From Enterococcus_G camelliae (GTDB lineage Bacteria; Bacillota; Bacilli; Lactobacillales; Enterococcaceae): DNA of 64,000 bases. How positions within the stretch are numbered: the first letter of the stretch is position 1; every line of letters begins with the position of its first letter. Below the pieces are notes generated by a model, which made no database searches, had not been told where the DNA came from, and was given only the letters and a program-made list of their open reading frames with translations. The position numbers were made by a program, and so were the translations under genes. Shown here piece after piece: positions 51,622 to 60,078 of this stretch. Where the stretch lies: positions 105,789 through 169,788 of the forward strand of contig NZ_JBHUMO010000039.1 in NCBI RefSeq assembly GCF_042685105.1, in the 5' to 3' direction.

Positions 51622-52386
51622 ATGATTACACTGAAATCACAACGAGAAATTGATCAAATGGCTGAATCAGGAGCTATTTTAGCTGATGTGCATCGTCATT
51701 TGCGTACATTTATTAAACCAGGTATCTCTAGTTGGGATATTGAAGAATTTGTTCGCAACTTCATCGAAAGTCATAATGCTGTTGCAGCACAAATTGGTTT
51801 TGAAGGCTATAAGTATGCTACGTGTTGTAGTATTAATGATGAAATTTGCCATGGCTTTCCAAGAAAAAAGGCGTTAAAAGAGGGCGATTTAGTTAAAGTT
51901 GATATGTGTGTCGATTATAAAGGTGCAATATCTGATTCTTGTTGGGCCTATGCAGTTGGCCAAGTCAGCCCGGAAGTACAAAAATTGATGACAGTCACCA
52001 AAAAAGCCTTGTATTTAGGCATTGAACAAGCGGTAATTGGGAACCGAATTGGTGATATTGGGCATGCTATTCAAACCTTTGTTGAAGATCAAGGATACGG
52101 GGTGGTTCGTGATTTTATTGGTCATGGGATTGGTCCAACCATTCACGAAGATCCAATGGTTCCTCATTATGGTGAAGCAGGGAAAGGGCTACGTTTGCGT
52201 GAAGGAATGGTTATCACTATTGAACCAATGGTCAATATCGGCGATTGGCGAATGAAAATGGATCCAAATGGGTGGACTGCATATACACGTGATGGTTCCT
52301 TAAGCTGTCAGTATGAACACAGCTTGGCAATAACGAAAGAAGGACCTAGATTGTTAACGTCACAAGGCGAAGAAGGAACTTATTAG
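51622..52386 (+). CDS. map: Methionine aminopeptidase, type I
   Basis: 254 residues. It removes initiator methionine from new proteins. Substrate histidine in INDEICHGFP (about 72-81), metal ligands in VKVDMCVDYKGAISDS (two Asp), GHGIGPTIHEDP (His), TIEPM (Glu) and YEHSLAI (Glu). GAGGAGACGAGTTGAA precedes the ATG. It is followed by yihY and the TagO-like gene with gaps of 20 and 0 bases, so these form one operon from the promoter at 51561. Confidence 0.96.
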   Translation: MITLKSQREIDQMAESGAILADVHRHLRTFIKPGISSWDIEEFVRNFIESHNAVAAQIGFEGYKYATCCSINDEICHGFPRKKALKEGDLVKVDMCVDYKGAISDSCWAYAVGQVSPEVQKLMTVTKKALYLGIEQAVIGNRIGDIGHAIQTFVEDQGYGVVRDFIGHGIGPTIHEDPMVPHYGEAGKGLRLREGMVITIEPMVNIGDWRMKMDPNGWTAYTRDGSLSCQYEHSLAITKEGPRLLTSQGEEGTY

Positions 52387-52406
52387 CAAGGAAGGATGTA
52401 GGGTAG

Positions 52407-53345
52407 ATGGGATGGATAAAGAAAATTCAACAAAACGAAAGAATACACCGTTTTATTGAAATTTCCGGCAATCGTATTTCAGATTCAGATATCGGCAATA
52501 CTTCCGTAGTGGTTGCTTATTATTTGTTGCTATCCCTTTTTCCACTTTTGATTGCGGTCGGAAATATTTTGCCATTTCTTTCCATTGATCCGAATACCAT
52601 TCTTCCTTATTTGCAAGAAATGATTCCGAGTCAGGTTTACGAATTTATTGGACCAGCTATCAAAGATTTACTGACACAGGGATCAGGTAAATTGTTATCT
52701 GTTTCGGCTCTAGGGGCTCTTTGGTCTGCGAGCCAGAGTATTAATGGCCTGCAGACTGCTATGAATCGAGCTTACGGGGTTGAGCAGCGTTCGAATTTTG
52801 TGATTGTCCGAATTGTTTCTTTTTTTGTGATTGTCTTCTTTATGATTTCAATTGTGGGTGTCTTTTTGGTTATGGGGATTGGCAAGGTTATTTTAGATGT
52901 ATTGCAGCCTATTTTTCAAATTCCAACTGAATGGATTGCTTTATTCCAAACATTGAAGTGGCCAATCACAATTTTGGTGTTGCTGTTCATGTTGACCATG
53001 ATTTATTGGATTGTTCCAAACGCAAAAGTAAAATTACGATCGGCAATACCTGGTGCAATCTTTACTACGATTGGTTGGATGATGTTATCGCAATTATTTG
53101 GAATTTACGCCATGTATTTTGCGCGGAAAATCAGTGGGTACCAAATTATCGGAAGCTTTATCGTATTGATGATTTGGTTGAACTTTGCGGCATCCATCAT
53201 TATTTTTGGAGGAATATTGAACGCAATTATTGAAGAAATGGTCAGCGGTAAGGAAATACAAAAGCGCAGAGGACCTGTCCAACGAGTCACGCAAAAGTTG
53301 ACTGAAAAACTGACAAATAATGAGGATGAAAGTGGGAATGAGTAA
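52407..53345 (+). CDS. YihY/BrkB-family membrane protein
   Basis: 312 residues with six predicted membrane helices. The family pattern is seen in GNTSVVVAYYLLLSLFPLLIAVG (about 30-52), LWSASQSINGLQTAMNRAYGVEQ and PGAIFTTIGWMMLSQLFGIYA. It is not RNase BN, although older annotation used that name. The function is uncertain; envelope roles are suggested for some members. The C-terminus is basic and cytoplasmic. Its stop abuts the next gene's ATG. Confidence 0.9.
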   Translation: MGWIKKIQQNERIHRFIEISGNRISDSDIGNTSVVVAYYLLLSLFPLLIAVGNILPFLSIDPNTILPYLQEMIPSQVYEFIGPAIKDLLTQGSGKLLSVSALGALWSASQSINGLQTAMNRAYGVEQRSNFVIVRIVSFFVIVFFMISIVGVFLVMGIGKVILDVLQPIFQIPTEWIALFQTLKWPITILVLLFMLTMIYWIVPNAKVKLRSAIPGAIFTTIGWMMLSQLFGIYAMYFARKISGYQIIGSFIVLMIWLNFAASIIIFGGILNAIIEEMVSGKEIQKRRGPVQRVTQKLTEKLTNNEDESGNE

Positions 53346-54473
53346 ATGGCATTTACGTTTAAATTCATTATCCAGCTCTTTTTGACCATGATGCTGGCAG
53401 CGGTTCTTACTCCTTTGGTTAAACTTTTAGCTTTTCGGATTGGTGCCGTTGATATGCCAAACAAAAGAAGAATTAATACCAAAGCGATGCCTACTGCAGG
53501 CGGATTGGCAATCTTTTTGGCCTTTTCACTTGCTACTCTTTGGGAATTTCGCCACGACCTTCTGGGGACGAACGTTCTACCCATTTTGCTGGGCGCATTG
53601 ATTGTGGTGATTACAGGGTTAATTGATGATATAAAGGAGCTAACACCGCTACAAAAATTAACAGGATTAATATTGGCAGCTTTAGAAATCTATTATGTGG
53701 CTAATATTCGAATTAATAGCATGTCCATTCCTTTTTTAGGGATGTTTCACCTTGGTTGGTTAAGTTTGCCGATTACCATTCTCTGGATATTGGCTATAAC
53801 CAATGCGGTTAATTTGATTGATGGCTTGGATGGTTTAGCAGCTGGAGTTTCTATGATTGCATTAGTGACGATTGGGATTGTCAGCTATTTCTACTTGCCA
53901 GACAATGGTGTCGTGATCTCGATTATGATTTTTACATTGGTCGCATCTATCATGGGCTTTTTCCCATTTAATTTTCATCCGGCAGCGATTTTCTTAGGTG
54001 ATACTGGTGCATTGATGTTAGGCTTTTTAATTTCCGTTTTTTCTTTACAAGGATTGAAAAACGTTACATTCATTTCCGTTTTAACACCAATGTTCATTTT
54101 AGGCGTGCCAATTACTGACACAATTTATGCGATGATTCGGCGTCTTTTTAATCGTCAACCGATCTCTTCGCCTGACAAAATGCATTTGCACCATCGGCTA
54201 ATGTCACTAGGTTTTAGTCATAGAGGAGCGGTGATGACAATTTACGCTTTAGCCGTCATTTTTTCATTTATAGCTCTTTTGATGAATTACGCAAGTACAA
54301 CTGCGATTATTTTATTAGTCATTATGACGACCTTTGGGCTGGAGTTATTCATTGAATTAATTGGCTTAGTAGGAGAGAACCGTCAACCCTTATTACACTT
54401 TCTGAAATTTTTTGGTAATCGCCAATTTAGACAAGATGTTTTGCAAAAATTTCTCGAAAAAAGAAAAAAATAA
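53346..54473 (+). CDS. tagO: Undecaprenyl-phosphate GlcNAc-1-phosphate transferase (TagO/WecA type)
   Basis: 375 residues, about eleven membrane helices. MraY/WecA-superfamily motifs: TAGGLAIFLAF (about 39-49), TGLIDDIKELTPLQKL, NAVNLIDGLDGLAAG (about 150-164), HPAAIFLGDTGALMLGF and PDKMHLHHRLMSLGFSHRG, the last being the WecA-type HIHH-like loop that separates it from MraY. It starts wall teichoic acid or other wall glycopolymers by linking GlcNAc-1-P to undecaprenyl phosphate, competing with MraY for the same carrier. A terminator follows. Confidence 0.92.
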   Translation: MAFTFKFIIQLFLTMMLAAVLTPLVKLLAFRIGAVDMPNKRRINTKAMPTAGGLAIFLAFSLATLWEFRHDLLGTNVLPILLGALIVVITGLIDDIKELTPLQKLTGLILAALEIYYVANIRINSMSIPFLGMFHLGWLSLPITILWILAITNAVNLIDGLDGLAAGVSMIALVTIGIVSYFYLPDNGVVISIMIFTLVASIMGFFPFNFHPAAIFLGDTGALMLGFLISVFSLQGLKNVTFISVLTPMFILGVPITDTIYAMIRRLFNRQPISSPDKMHLHHRLMSLGFSHRGAVMTIYALAVIFSFIALLMNYASTTAIILLVIMTTFGLELFIELIGLVGENRQPLLHFLKFFGNRQFRQDVLQKFLEKRKK

Positions 54474-54480
54474 AGATTAG

Positions 54481-54507
54481 CGGATGGCTTGTAGGCATCC
54501 GTTTTTT
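54481..54507 (+). terminator. Terminator after the TagO-type gene
   Basis: Arms CGGATG (54481-54486) and CATCCG (54496-54501), then six T residues. Confidence 0.8.
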
Positions 54508-54511
54508 CGTT

Positions 54512-54540
54512 TTGACAAATATCAGGGATGGGTGTAAACT
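54512..54540 (+). promoter_or_regulatory. Promoter of copYZ
   Basis: Consensus -35 TTGACA (54512-54517), 17-base spacer, -10 TAAACT (54535-54540). The -10 is embedded in GTGTAAAC, half of a cop-box-like word. Confidence 0.8.
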
Positions 54541-54553
54541 TCTTTTAGAAAGA

Positions 54554-54565
54554 TTACTTTTGTAA
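54554..54565. promoter_or_regulatory. Degenerate cop box
   Basis: Palindrome TTACTTTTGTAA (54554-54565), close to the CopY operator TACAnnTGTA but with one altered base per arm. A second TGTAAAC half-site overlaps the -10 at 54533-54539. Confidence 0.5.
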
Positions 54566-54586
54566 ACGGAAAAGAGGTGTATCCTG

Positions 54587-55054
54587 ATGAACCAGGAACC
54601 CATAAAAATTAGTGATTCCGAGTGGGAAGTGATGCGTGTTATTTGGAATGAAAAATGTTCTGATGCTAAGGGAATATATGATGTTTTAGGAGTAGCAAAA
54701 AATTGGAAGATGGCGACGATTAAAACGTTACTTGGACGACTCGTAAAAAAAGGGGCTCTTTCAACTGAACAAGAAGGAAAGAAATTTTTGTATCGCCCAT
54801 TGGTGAATGAAATGCAAGTTATTCAGGATGCAACGACCGAATTACTTGCACACATCTGTGCCAAAAAAATGGGGCAAACCATTTCTGAAATGCTCTCACA
54901 GGTGGAATTAACGGAAAAAGATATTCAGGAAATCAATGAACAACTTGCGAAAAAAAAGCCAGTCAAAATAATCAAATGCGATTGCTTACCAGGTCAATGT
55001 GATTGTCATAAAAATGAACGGGGGAACGAGAATGAAACAAACATTTGCAATTGA
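54587..55054 (+). CDS. copY: Copper-responsive repressor CopY
   Basis: 155 residues. BlaI/MecI-type winged helix (PIKISDSEWEVMRVIWNEKCSDAKGIYDVLG ... MATIKTLLGRLVKKGALSTEQEGKKFLYRPL), then a dimer region and the metal hook CDCLPGQCDC near the C-terminus (CxCx4CxC), which takes Cu+ or Zn2+. Copper displaces zinc and releases the operator. A strong promoter and a cop-box-like site lie upstream. It overlaps copZ by 23 bases. Confidence 0.94.
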   Translation: MNQEPIKISDSEWEVMRVIWNEKCSDAKGIYDVLGVAKNWKMATIKTLLGRLVKKGALSTEQEGKKFLYRPLVNEMQVIQDATTELLAHICAKKMGQTISEMLSQVELTEKDIQEINEQLAKKKPVKIIKCDCLPGQCDCHKNERGNENETNICN

Positions 55055-55244
55055 AGGAATGAGTTGTGCCCATTGCGTGGCACATGTTGAAAAGGCAGTG
55101 AATGAACTACCAGGGATCAAAAAAGTGGCCATTCATTTAAAGAAGAATAATGGGGTCATTAAGTATGATGAAACGAAAGTCACAAGTGATCAAATTATTG
55201 AAAAAATTAATCAAGAAACAAACTATCATGCTTCTTTAGCATAA
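55032..55244 (+). CDS. copZ: Copper chaperone CopZ
   Basis: 70 residues, a single ferredoxin-like HMA domain with MSCAHC (Cu+ ligands) at about 9-14 and the GIKKVAIHLKKNNGVIKYDE strand-helix. In E. hirae CopZ hands Cu+ to CopY. The ATG at 55032 lies inside the end of copY and follows GGGGGAACGAG. A terminator comes 12 bases after the stop, so no copper ATPase gene is part of this operon. Confidence 0.94.
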   Translation: MKQTFAIEGMSCAHCVAHVEKAVNELPGIKKVAIHLKKNNGVIKYDETKVTSDQIIEKINQETNYHASLA

Positions 55245-55256
55245 TCTCCAAAAATA

Positions 55257-55287
55257 AATCCTTACTTGTAGGTAGGGATTTTTTTTA
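55257..55287 (+). terminator. Terminator after copZ
   Basis: Arms AATCCTTAC (55257-55265) and GTAGGGATT (55272-55280, one wobble pair), then T residues. Confidence 0.85.
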
Positions 55288-55326
55288 TCGTAAATGATTT
55301 CATTCACCATTTGGCAAATCATCGTA

Positions 55327-55335
55327 TGGTATAAT
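55327..55335 (+). promoter_or_regulatory. Promoter of the Phd-like gene (extended -10)
   Basis: TGGTATAAT: consensus TATAAT at 55330-55335 with TGG in front. The -35 region is poor, as expected for an extended -10. Confidence 0.65.
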
Positions 55336-55365
55336 GAACCATGAAGCGAAGGAGAGGGATTGGAA

Positions 55366-55905
55366 ATGGAATTGAAACGACTCGAAGTGCCAACAACATC
55401 GATTACCGAAGTAAAAAAGTCACCGATGGATGTGTTTCAGCAAGCACGTGAGGCTGGTACAGGGGTATATGTATTTAATCGTGAAAAAATTGCCGGTATT
55501 ATGTTAACCCAACAACAGTATGAAGAGCTATTGGATCAGTTGCAACAATTCCGTGAGCATTCTTTCCAATCAACGCAAGAAACGGAAGAGATGGTCTCGT
55601 TGGAGGGATTAAGTCAGCAATTGATTCAACAAATCCGCCAAACGATTGTCGTTGGAACGAGTATCGCAGCAAAACAATTGGATGAAAAAATGGTTAGTTT
55701 AGGCTTTATCACCAAAAAGACGGGGTTTGGAGGCGTGACAGAGCTAATCAAAGAATTGCAAACAACTGGAAAAATGGTGTATCAATTTCGTAAAAAAAAC
55801 CAAGAAAAAAATCTTTACGTAGACTTAATAGGGGAATTAGATGTACAGAATCAGCTTGGTGATCGAATGGTTGTCAAAAAAATTCTTGCTCGTCAACTGA
55901 GTTAA
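55366..55905 (+). CDS. Phd/YefM-like protein with C-terminal extension; no toxin adjacent
   Basis: 179 residues. The first 55 or so (LEVPTTSITEVKKSPMDVF, then VYVFNREKIAGIMLTQQQYEELL) look like the DNA-binding half of Phd/YefM antitoxins. The remaining 120 residues are unlike an antitoxin tail: a Gln-rich helical stretch (about 58-95) and a mixed domain with ITKKTGFGGVTELIKELQTTGKMVYQF. No small toxin gene lies on either side, as the next gene is an aminotransferase. It may be a stand-alone regulator. ATG at 55366 is preferred over TTG at 55360 because of GAGAGGG spacing. The family assignment is by eye. Confidence 0.7.
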   Translation: MELKRLEVPTTSITEVKKSPMDVFQQAREAGTGVYVFNREKIAGIMLTQQQYEELLDQLQQFREHSFQSTQETEEMVSLEGLSQQLIQQIRQTIVVGTSIAAKQLDEKMVSLGFITKKTGFGGVTELIKELQTTGKMVYQFRKKNQEKNLYVDLIGELDVQNQLGDRMVVKKILARQLS

Positions 55906-55961
55906 AAAAGTACTTTCTATTACCGAGAAGTGTGCTAGTATAGAAAAAAGGAGTGAGAATA

Positions 55962-57128
55962 TTGAGACAATTAGCAAATCGGTTTAATCCTCAGTTAAAT
56001 AAAATTGCCATCTCTTTGATTAGACAATTTGATGAACAAGTATCAACTATACCAGATATGTTGAAACTTACATTGGGTGAACCAGACTTTCATACACCTG
56101 ACCATGTGAAAGAAGCAGGTATTCGCGCAATTCAAGAGAACTATACGCATTATTCAGGTATGGCTGGCTTAGCAGATGTACGTGAAGCTGCAGCGGCATT
56201 TTTCCATCAAAAATATGGTGTAACGTATGACTGGCATTCAGAAATTATGGTAACCATTGGTGCAACAGAGGCGATTTCTGCCACGCTCTTAAGCATACTG
56301 TGTCCTGGCGATGAGGTTATCTTGCCGGCCCCTATCTATCCTGGTTACGAACCCATCATTACTTTAGCTGGAGCAACCCCGATTTATATTGACACGAGGG
56401 AAACGGGTTTTGTCCTTTCGCCTGAAGCTCTGGATAAGGAATTGCAGACTCGAGGAGAAAAAGTAAAAGCGGTTATTTTAAATTTTCCCAGCAATCCAAC
56501 TGGTGTTACCTATAACGAAGAAGCCCTTGCTGCTTTGGCAGAAGTCCTAAAAAAATATGATGTATTCGTTGTGAGTGATGAAATTTATAGTGAATTGAGC
56601 TATGATGCACCACACGAAACACTGGCGCGTCACTTGAGAGATCAAACCATTGTCATCAATGGCTTATCAAAATCGCATGCTATGACTGGCTGGCGGATTG
56701 GTTTTATTTTTGCACCTGAGGAATTGGCTAAAGAAATTATAAAAACACACCAATATTTAGTAACAGCCGCAACAACCATTTCACAAAAAGCTGCGTTACA
56801 AGCCTTGGTTGAAGGCATTGATGATGCAGACATTATGAGAGCAGAATATTTGGAACGCCGTAATTTTGTCTATGACCAGATGACTGCGCTTGGTTTTGAG
56901 GTAGCAAAACCATCAGGGGCTTTTTATATTTTCGCTAAAATTCCTAGTAATTATACGCAACAATCCATGGATTTTTGTGTTGATCTAGCGCAAAAAGCGA
57001 AATTAGCGATTATTCCTGGTGTTGCTTTTGGACCAGAGGGTGAAGGCTATGTGCGTGTTAGTTATGCAGCAAGTCTTGATCAACTAAAAGAAGCCATGCA
57101 GCGTTTGAAACAGTATATGAATAAATAA
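55962..57128 (+). CDS. PLP-dependent aminotransferase, class I/II (PatA-like)
   Basis: 388 residues, fold-type I. LTLGEPDFHTPDHV near the start, SNPTGVTYNEEAL, DEIYSELSY and the PLP lysine in INGLSKSHAMTGWRIGF (about 230-246) with the phosphate arginine. Relatives transaminate aromatic amino acids, aspartate or N-acetyl-L,L-diaminopimelate; the substrate is not decided here. TTG at 55962 is the start: AAAGGAG lies 8 bases before it, whereas GTG at 55953 is inside that site. Confidence 0.92.
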   Translation: MRQLANRFNPQLNKIAISLIRQFDEQVSTIPDMLKLTLGEPDFHTPDHVKEAGIRAIQENYTHYSGMAGLADVREAAAAFFHQKYGVTYDWHSEIMVTIGATEAISATLLSILCPGDEVILPAPIYPGYEPIITLAGATPIYIDTRETGFVLSPEALDKELQTRGEKVKAVILNFPSNPTGVTYNEEALAALAEVLKKYDVFVVSDEIYSELSYDAPHETLARHLRDQTIVINGLSKSHAMTGWRIGFIFAPEELAKEIIKTHQYLVTAATTISQKAALQALVEGIDDADIMRAEYLERRNFVYDQMTALGFEVAKPSGAFYIFAKIPSNYTQQSMDFCVDLAQKAKLAIIPGVAFGPEGEGYVRVSYAASLDQLKEAMQRLKQYMNK

Positions 57129-57133
57129 TTTGG

Positions 57134-57183
57134 AATCTTGATTGGAGCTAGGAAGCAACTAGCTGACAATCAAGATTTTTTTA
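57134..57183 (+). terminator. Terminator after the aminotransferase gene
   Basis: Arms AATCTTGATTG (57134-57144) and CAATCAAGATT (57167-57177), an inner AGCTAG/CTAGCT stem, then a T run. Confidence 0.9.
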
Positions 57184-57222
57184 AAATAAAGGTCTGATTT
57201 TGCTTGGAAAATGGTAAAAAAA

Positions 57223-57282
57223 TTTACAAATATTTAACATAAGAAGGTCGATTCTTTACGTAAAATCCATTTGCTCTTTACA
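57223..57282 (+). promoter_or_regulatory. Pho-box-like repeats upstream of pstS
   Basis: TTTACA (57223), TTAACA (57234), TTTACG (57255) and TTTACA (57277) lie on one strand at spacings of 11, 21 and 22 bases, i.e. on the same helix face. This resembles PhoP boxes (TTAACA-like repeats with about 5-base gaps). The pstS start is 46 bases after the last one. Confidence 0.65.
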
Positions 57283-57327
57283 TCCTCTTGTTAGACTATG
57301 GTTGTTAGAAAGAGAGGAGAGTAACAA

Positions 57328-58221
57328 ATGAAAAAACTAGGTTCCGTCCTTTTATTAGCAGGTATTTTATTAGCAGGGTGTGGTAGCAATTCAAGTAGCA
57401 GTGGATCAAGCGAAAGCAGTTCAGCTGCTTCAAATGAACCGGTCAAAATTGTAGCGGTAGGTTCAACTGCTTTACAACCGTTAGTAGAGTCAGCAAAGGA
57501 AAGTTTCACTGCAAAAAATACAAATTATGATATTACAGTTCAGGGCGGTGGATCAGGAACTGGTCTTAGCCAAGTCGCTAGTGGCGCTGTAACGATTGGA
57601 AACTCAGATGTGTTTGCCGAAGAAAAAGAAGGGGTAGATGCGAGTGCTATCGTCGATCACAAAGTAGCTGTTGTCGGAATGGCACCAGTTGTTAATAAAG
57701 ACGCAGGCGTTAAGAATGTTACAAAAGAACAATTGATTGATATTTTCACTGGAAAAATTACAAATTGGAGCAAAGTGGGCGGAAAAGATGAAGCCATTAC
57801 GGTCATCAACCGAGCAGCAGGAAGCGGGACTCGTGCCACTTTTGAAAAATGGGCATTAGATGGCGCTGAACCCGTTCAAAGCCAAGAACAAGATTCATCT
57901 GGTACGGTAAAGAAAATTGTTTCTGAAACACCAGGAGCAATCAGCTATTTAGCGCTATCCTATATTGATAGCTCACTACAAGAATTGTCAATTGATGATG
58001 TGAAACCAACTGCTGAAAATATTGAAACAAATGACTGGAAAGTTTGGTCTTATGAACATATGTATACAAAAGGCGAACCCGATGCCGGCGTGAAGAAGTT
58101 CTTAGACTATATGACAAGCGATGAAATTCAAAAGGGTGCTGTAAAAGAATTGGGTTACTTGCCAATTACGTCAATGAAAGTTGAACGAACCGCTGATGGA
58201 AAAGTAACTGATGTGAAATAA
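57328..58221 (+). CDS. pstS: Phosphate-binding lipoprotein PstS
   Basis: 297 residues. A lipobox ending at C18 (LLAGC), a Ser-rich linker (about 20-37), then the phosphate-binding protein fold: VAVGSTALQPLVESAKESF, the phosphate loop GGGSGTGLSQVASG, and NRAAGSGTRATFEKWAL. It captures phosphate outside the membrane for a PstCAB transporter. No pstC/A/B gene follows; the gene is alone, ended by a hairpin, and faces the phoR gene. AGAGAGGAGAGTAACAA precedes the ATG. Confidence 0.94.
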   Translation: MKKLGSVLLLAGILLAGCGSNSSSSGSSESSSAASNEPVKIVAVGSTALQPLVESAKESFTAKNTNYDITVQGGGSGTGLSQVASGAVTIGNSDVFAEEKEGVDASAIVDHKVAVVGMAPVVNKDAGVKNVTKEQLIDIFTGKITNWSKVGGKDEAITVINRAAGSGTRATFEKWALDGAEPVQSQEQDSSGTVKKIVSETPGAISYLALSYIDSSLQELSIDDVKPTAENIETNDWKVWSYEHMYTKGEPDAGVKKFLDYMTSDEIQKGAVKELGYLPITSMKVERTADGKVTDVK

Positions 58222-58246
58222 ATAGCAAAACAGGTCGCACAATCAA

Positions 58247-58307
58247 AAGACAAGTGGGAGCCGACTCTACCAAAAAAATTTGGTGGTCGGTTCCCACTTG
58301 TCTTTTT
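58247..58307. terminator. Long bidirectional terminator between pstS and phoR
   Basis: Arms AAGACAAGTGGGA (58247-58259) and TCCCACTTGTCTT (58292-58304), extended by CCGAC/GTCGG inside. T residues follow on the plus strand and an A-rich side serves the minus strand. Confidence 0.88.
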
Positions 58308-58347
58308 CCTTGAAAAATGAATGGTGCATGAGACAACTATTATAAAG

Positions 58348-60078
58348 CTAGGTTAATGGAAAATTTAGAATAAAGGTTGTACCGATACCTGGATAGCTTT
58401 GTACGTCAATTGTACCATTTAAGGCTTCAACATACTCTTTCACAATGGCTAGTCCTAGACCAGAGCCTCCAGAATTACGCGCACGCGCCTTGTCCGCTCG
58501 GTAGAATCGTTCAAAGATTCGTTTTTGATCATCTTTATCGATACCAACACCTTCATCTTTTACCTGAATAGTTAATTTTTTATTGACTTGACTAAATAAA
58601 ATTTGAATCGTGGTATCTTCAGTAGAATAATAAATGGCATTCTCAATTAAATTTTTCAAAATTGCCTGCAGAAGCTCTTGTTTGGTAAAAAAGAGATATT
58701 CTTGGTTGCCATGAATAGCAAAGTGAATATTCTTTTCTACCGATAATGTATGATAGTCTTCGATTATATGTTGAATAAATGGAAAAAGTGGAATATTTTT
58801 TAACTCATAATCATAGCGATCCGTGCTCTTCGATAATTGAATGACTTGCTGAATCAATTCTTCTAAACGATAAGCATCTTTTTGCATAATCGTCAAAAAA
58901 GATACCAAGGTTTCGGGATCATTTTTCGCACCGTCTAGCAGAGTTTCGGTGAAGCCAATCAAGGAAGTAACTGGGGTTTTTAATTCATGCGTGACATTTC
59001 CAACGAAATCACGTTGCATTTTCTCAAGTTGGCGGATTTTAGTTAAATCATACGCCGTGACTAAAATTTGATGATCCTCTTTAAAGTAGCGAAGGGTGAC
59101 ATCCAATATTTTTTGCGTGGCTGCTATTTTTATTTCTTGATTAACAAATGGCGCACGTTCGCTAACATGATAAATCAGTTGAATCAAATGTGTATCAGTA
59201 ATGACCGAAGAGAAAGGAACGTGCCATTGTTCAATGGGGGCGATACCTAAATTTTTTTGCATCGAAGCGTTCATGGACTTTACCTTTCCTTCATGATCCA
59301 AAATAAAAATACCGATTTTTAATTCATTAAACAAAGTAGTGAGTTGCTTTTCGCTAGACTCATACGCAAGGTAGGTTTGATTCAGCTGATCATTTAATTT
59401 GGAAACAACCGTCAACAATTCTTCTTCTTGTTCATTTGGTTTTTCCTTTTCGACGACTTCATTGATCATTGGATCTTGAATCATCTTTTTTAAGATGGGG
59501 AGAACAGTTTCTACGGGGCGATTGCGTTTGGTTAAAATACGCAAAACTAAGAAATAGACCATACAATAAAAAAGCAAATAAATCATAAAAATGGATTGTT
59601 TTATCCCTTTTGAACTTTCTAGAAAATCATCCGCAGGCTCAGCCAAACGTAAATAACCAACGATCTCATTTTTTTCTTGGATGGGAAGTGCTACATACAA
59701 GAACGTTTTTTTGATGGTAGTGCTCCAACGAGTTGCTTTTCCAAATGCATTTCCACTCATCACAGCCTTGATTTCCGGTCGATTGGAGCGGGTGCCACGT
59801 AATGATCCATCTGAACTATCTTTGAGAATATGGCCGTTTTTATCAAGCAAGGTTAATCGTTCATCGGAGTCTTCACTATAGGTACTCGTGAGTTCTTGCA
59901 GCTTCATTATTTGACTATCACTCATGTGTAATAGCAGTTTTCCTTTTTTTTGCAAGTAACTGACTTGTTGATTGGTCACTTGTTGGTTGTAAAAACGGCT
60001 AATTAATTGCCAGCTACCGAAAAAAAGGAAAAGAAAAACAACGCTTAATGCGCCGTAATTTTTAAAAAAACGTTTCAT
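58348..60078 (-). CDS. phoR: Sensor histidine kinase PhoR/PnpS-like
   Basis: 576 residues. Two membrane helices (about 8-27 and 165-188) flank an extracellular sensor loop. Then a linker region, a PAS domain (about 245-345, with ELKIGIFILDHEGKVKSMNASM), HisKA with H364 in FVGNVTHELKTPVTSL, and the ATPase domain with NAIYYS (N box), VKDEGVGIDKDDQKRIFERFYRAD and GGSGLGLAIVKEYVEAL (G2). It should phosphorylate the response regulator encoded just upstream; the start overlaps that gene by four bases. A role in phosphate sensing is inferred from domain layout and the adjacent pstS. Confidence 0.93.
   Translation of the reverse strand: MKRFFKNYGALSVVFLFLFFGSWQLISRFYNQQVTNQQVSYLQKKGKLLLHMSDSQIMKLQELTSTYSEDSDERLTLLDKNGHILKDSSDGSLRGTRSNRPEIKAVMSGNAFGKATRWSTTIKKTFLYVALPIQEKNEIVGYLRLAEPADDFLESSKGIKQSIFMIYLLFYCMVYFLVLRILTKRNRPVETVLPILKKMIQDPMINEVVEKEKPNEQEEELLTVVSKLNDQLNQTYLAYESSEKQLTTLFNELKIGIFILDHEGKVKSMNASMQKNLGIAPIEQWHVPFSSVITDTHLIQLIYHVSERAPFVNQEIKIAATQKILDVTLRYFKEDHQILVTAYDLTKIRQLEKMQRDFVGNVTHELKTPVTSLIGFTETLLDGAKNDPETLVSFLTIMQKDAYRLEELIQQVIQLSKSTDRYDYELKNIPLFPFIQHIIEDYHTLSVEKNIHFAIHGNQEYLFFTKQELLQAILKNLIENAIYYSTEDTTIQILFSQVNKKLTIQVKDEGVGIDKDDQKRIFERFYRADKARARNSGGSGLGLAIVKEYVEALNGTIDVQSYPGIGTTFILNFPLT

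Noticed and set aside
57190..57222. Extra Pho-box repeats further upstream of pstS
   Set aside because: No TTAACA-like word in phase with the four listed repeats was found there.
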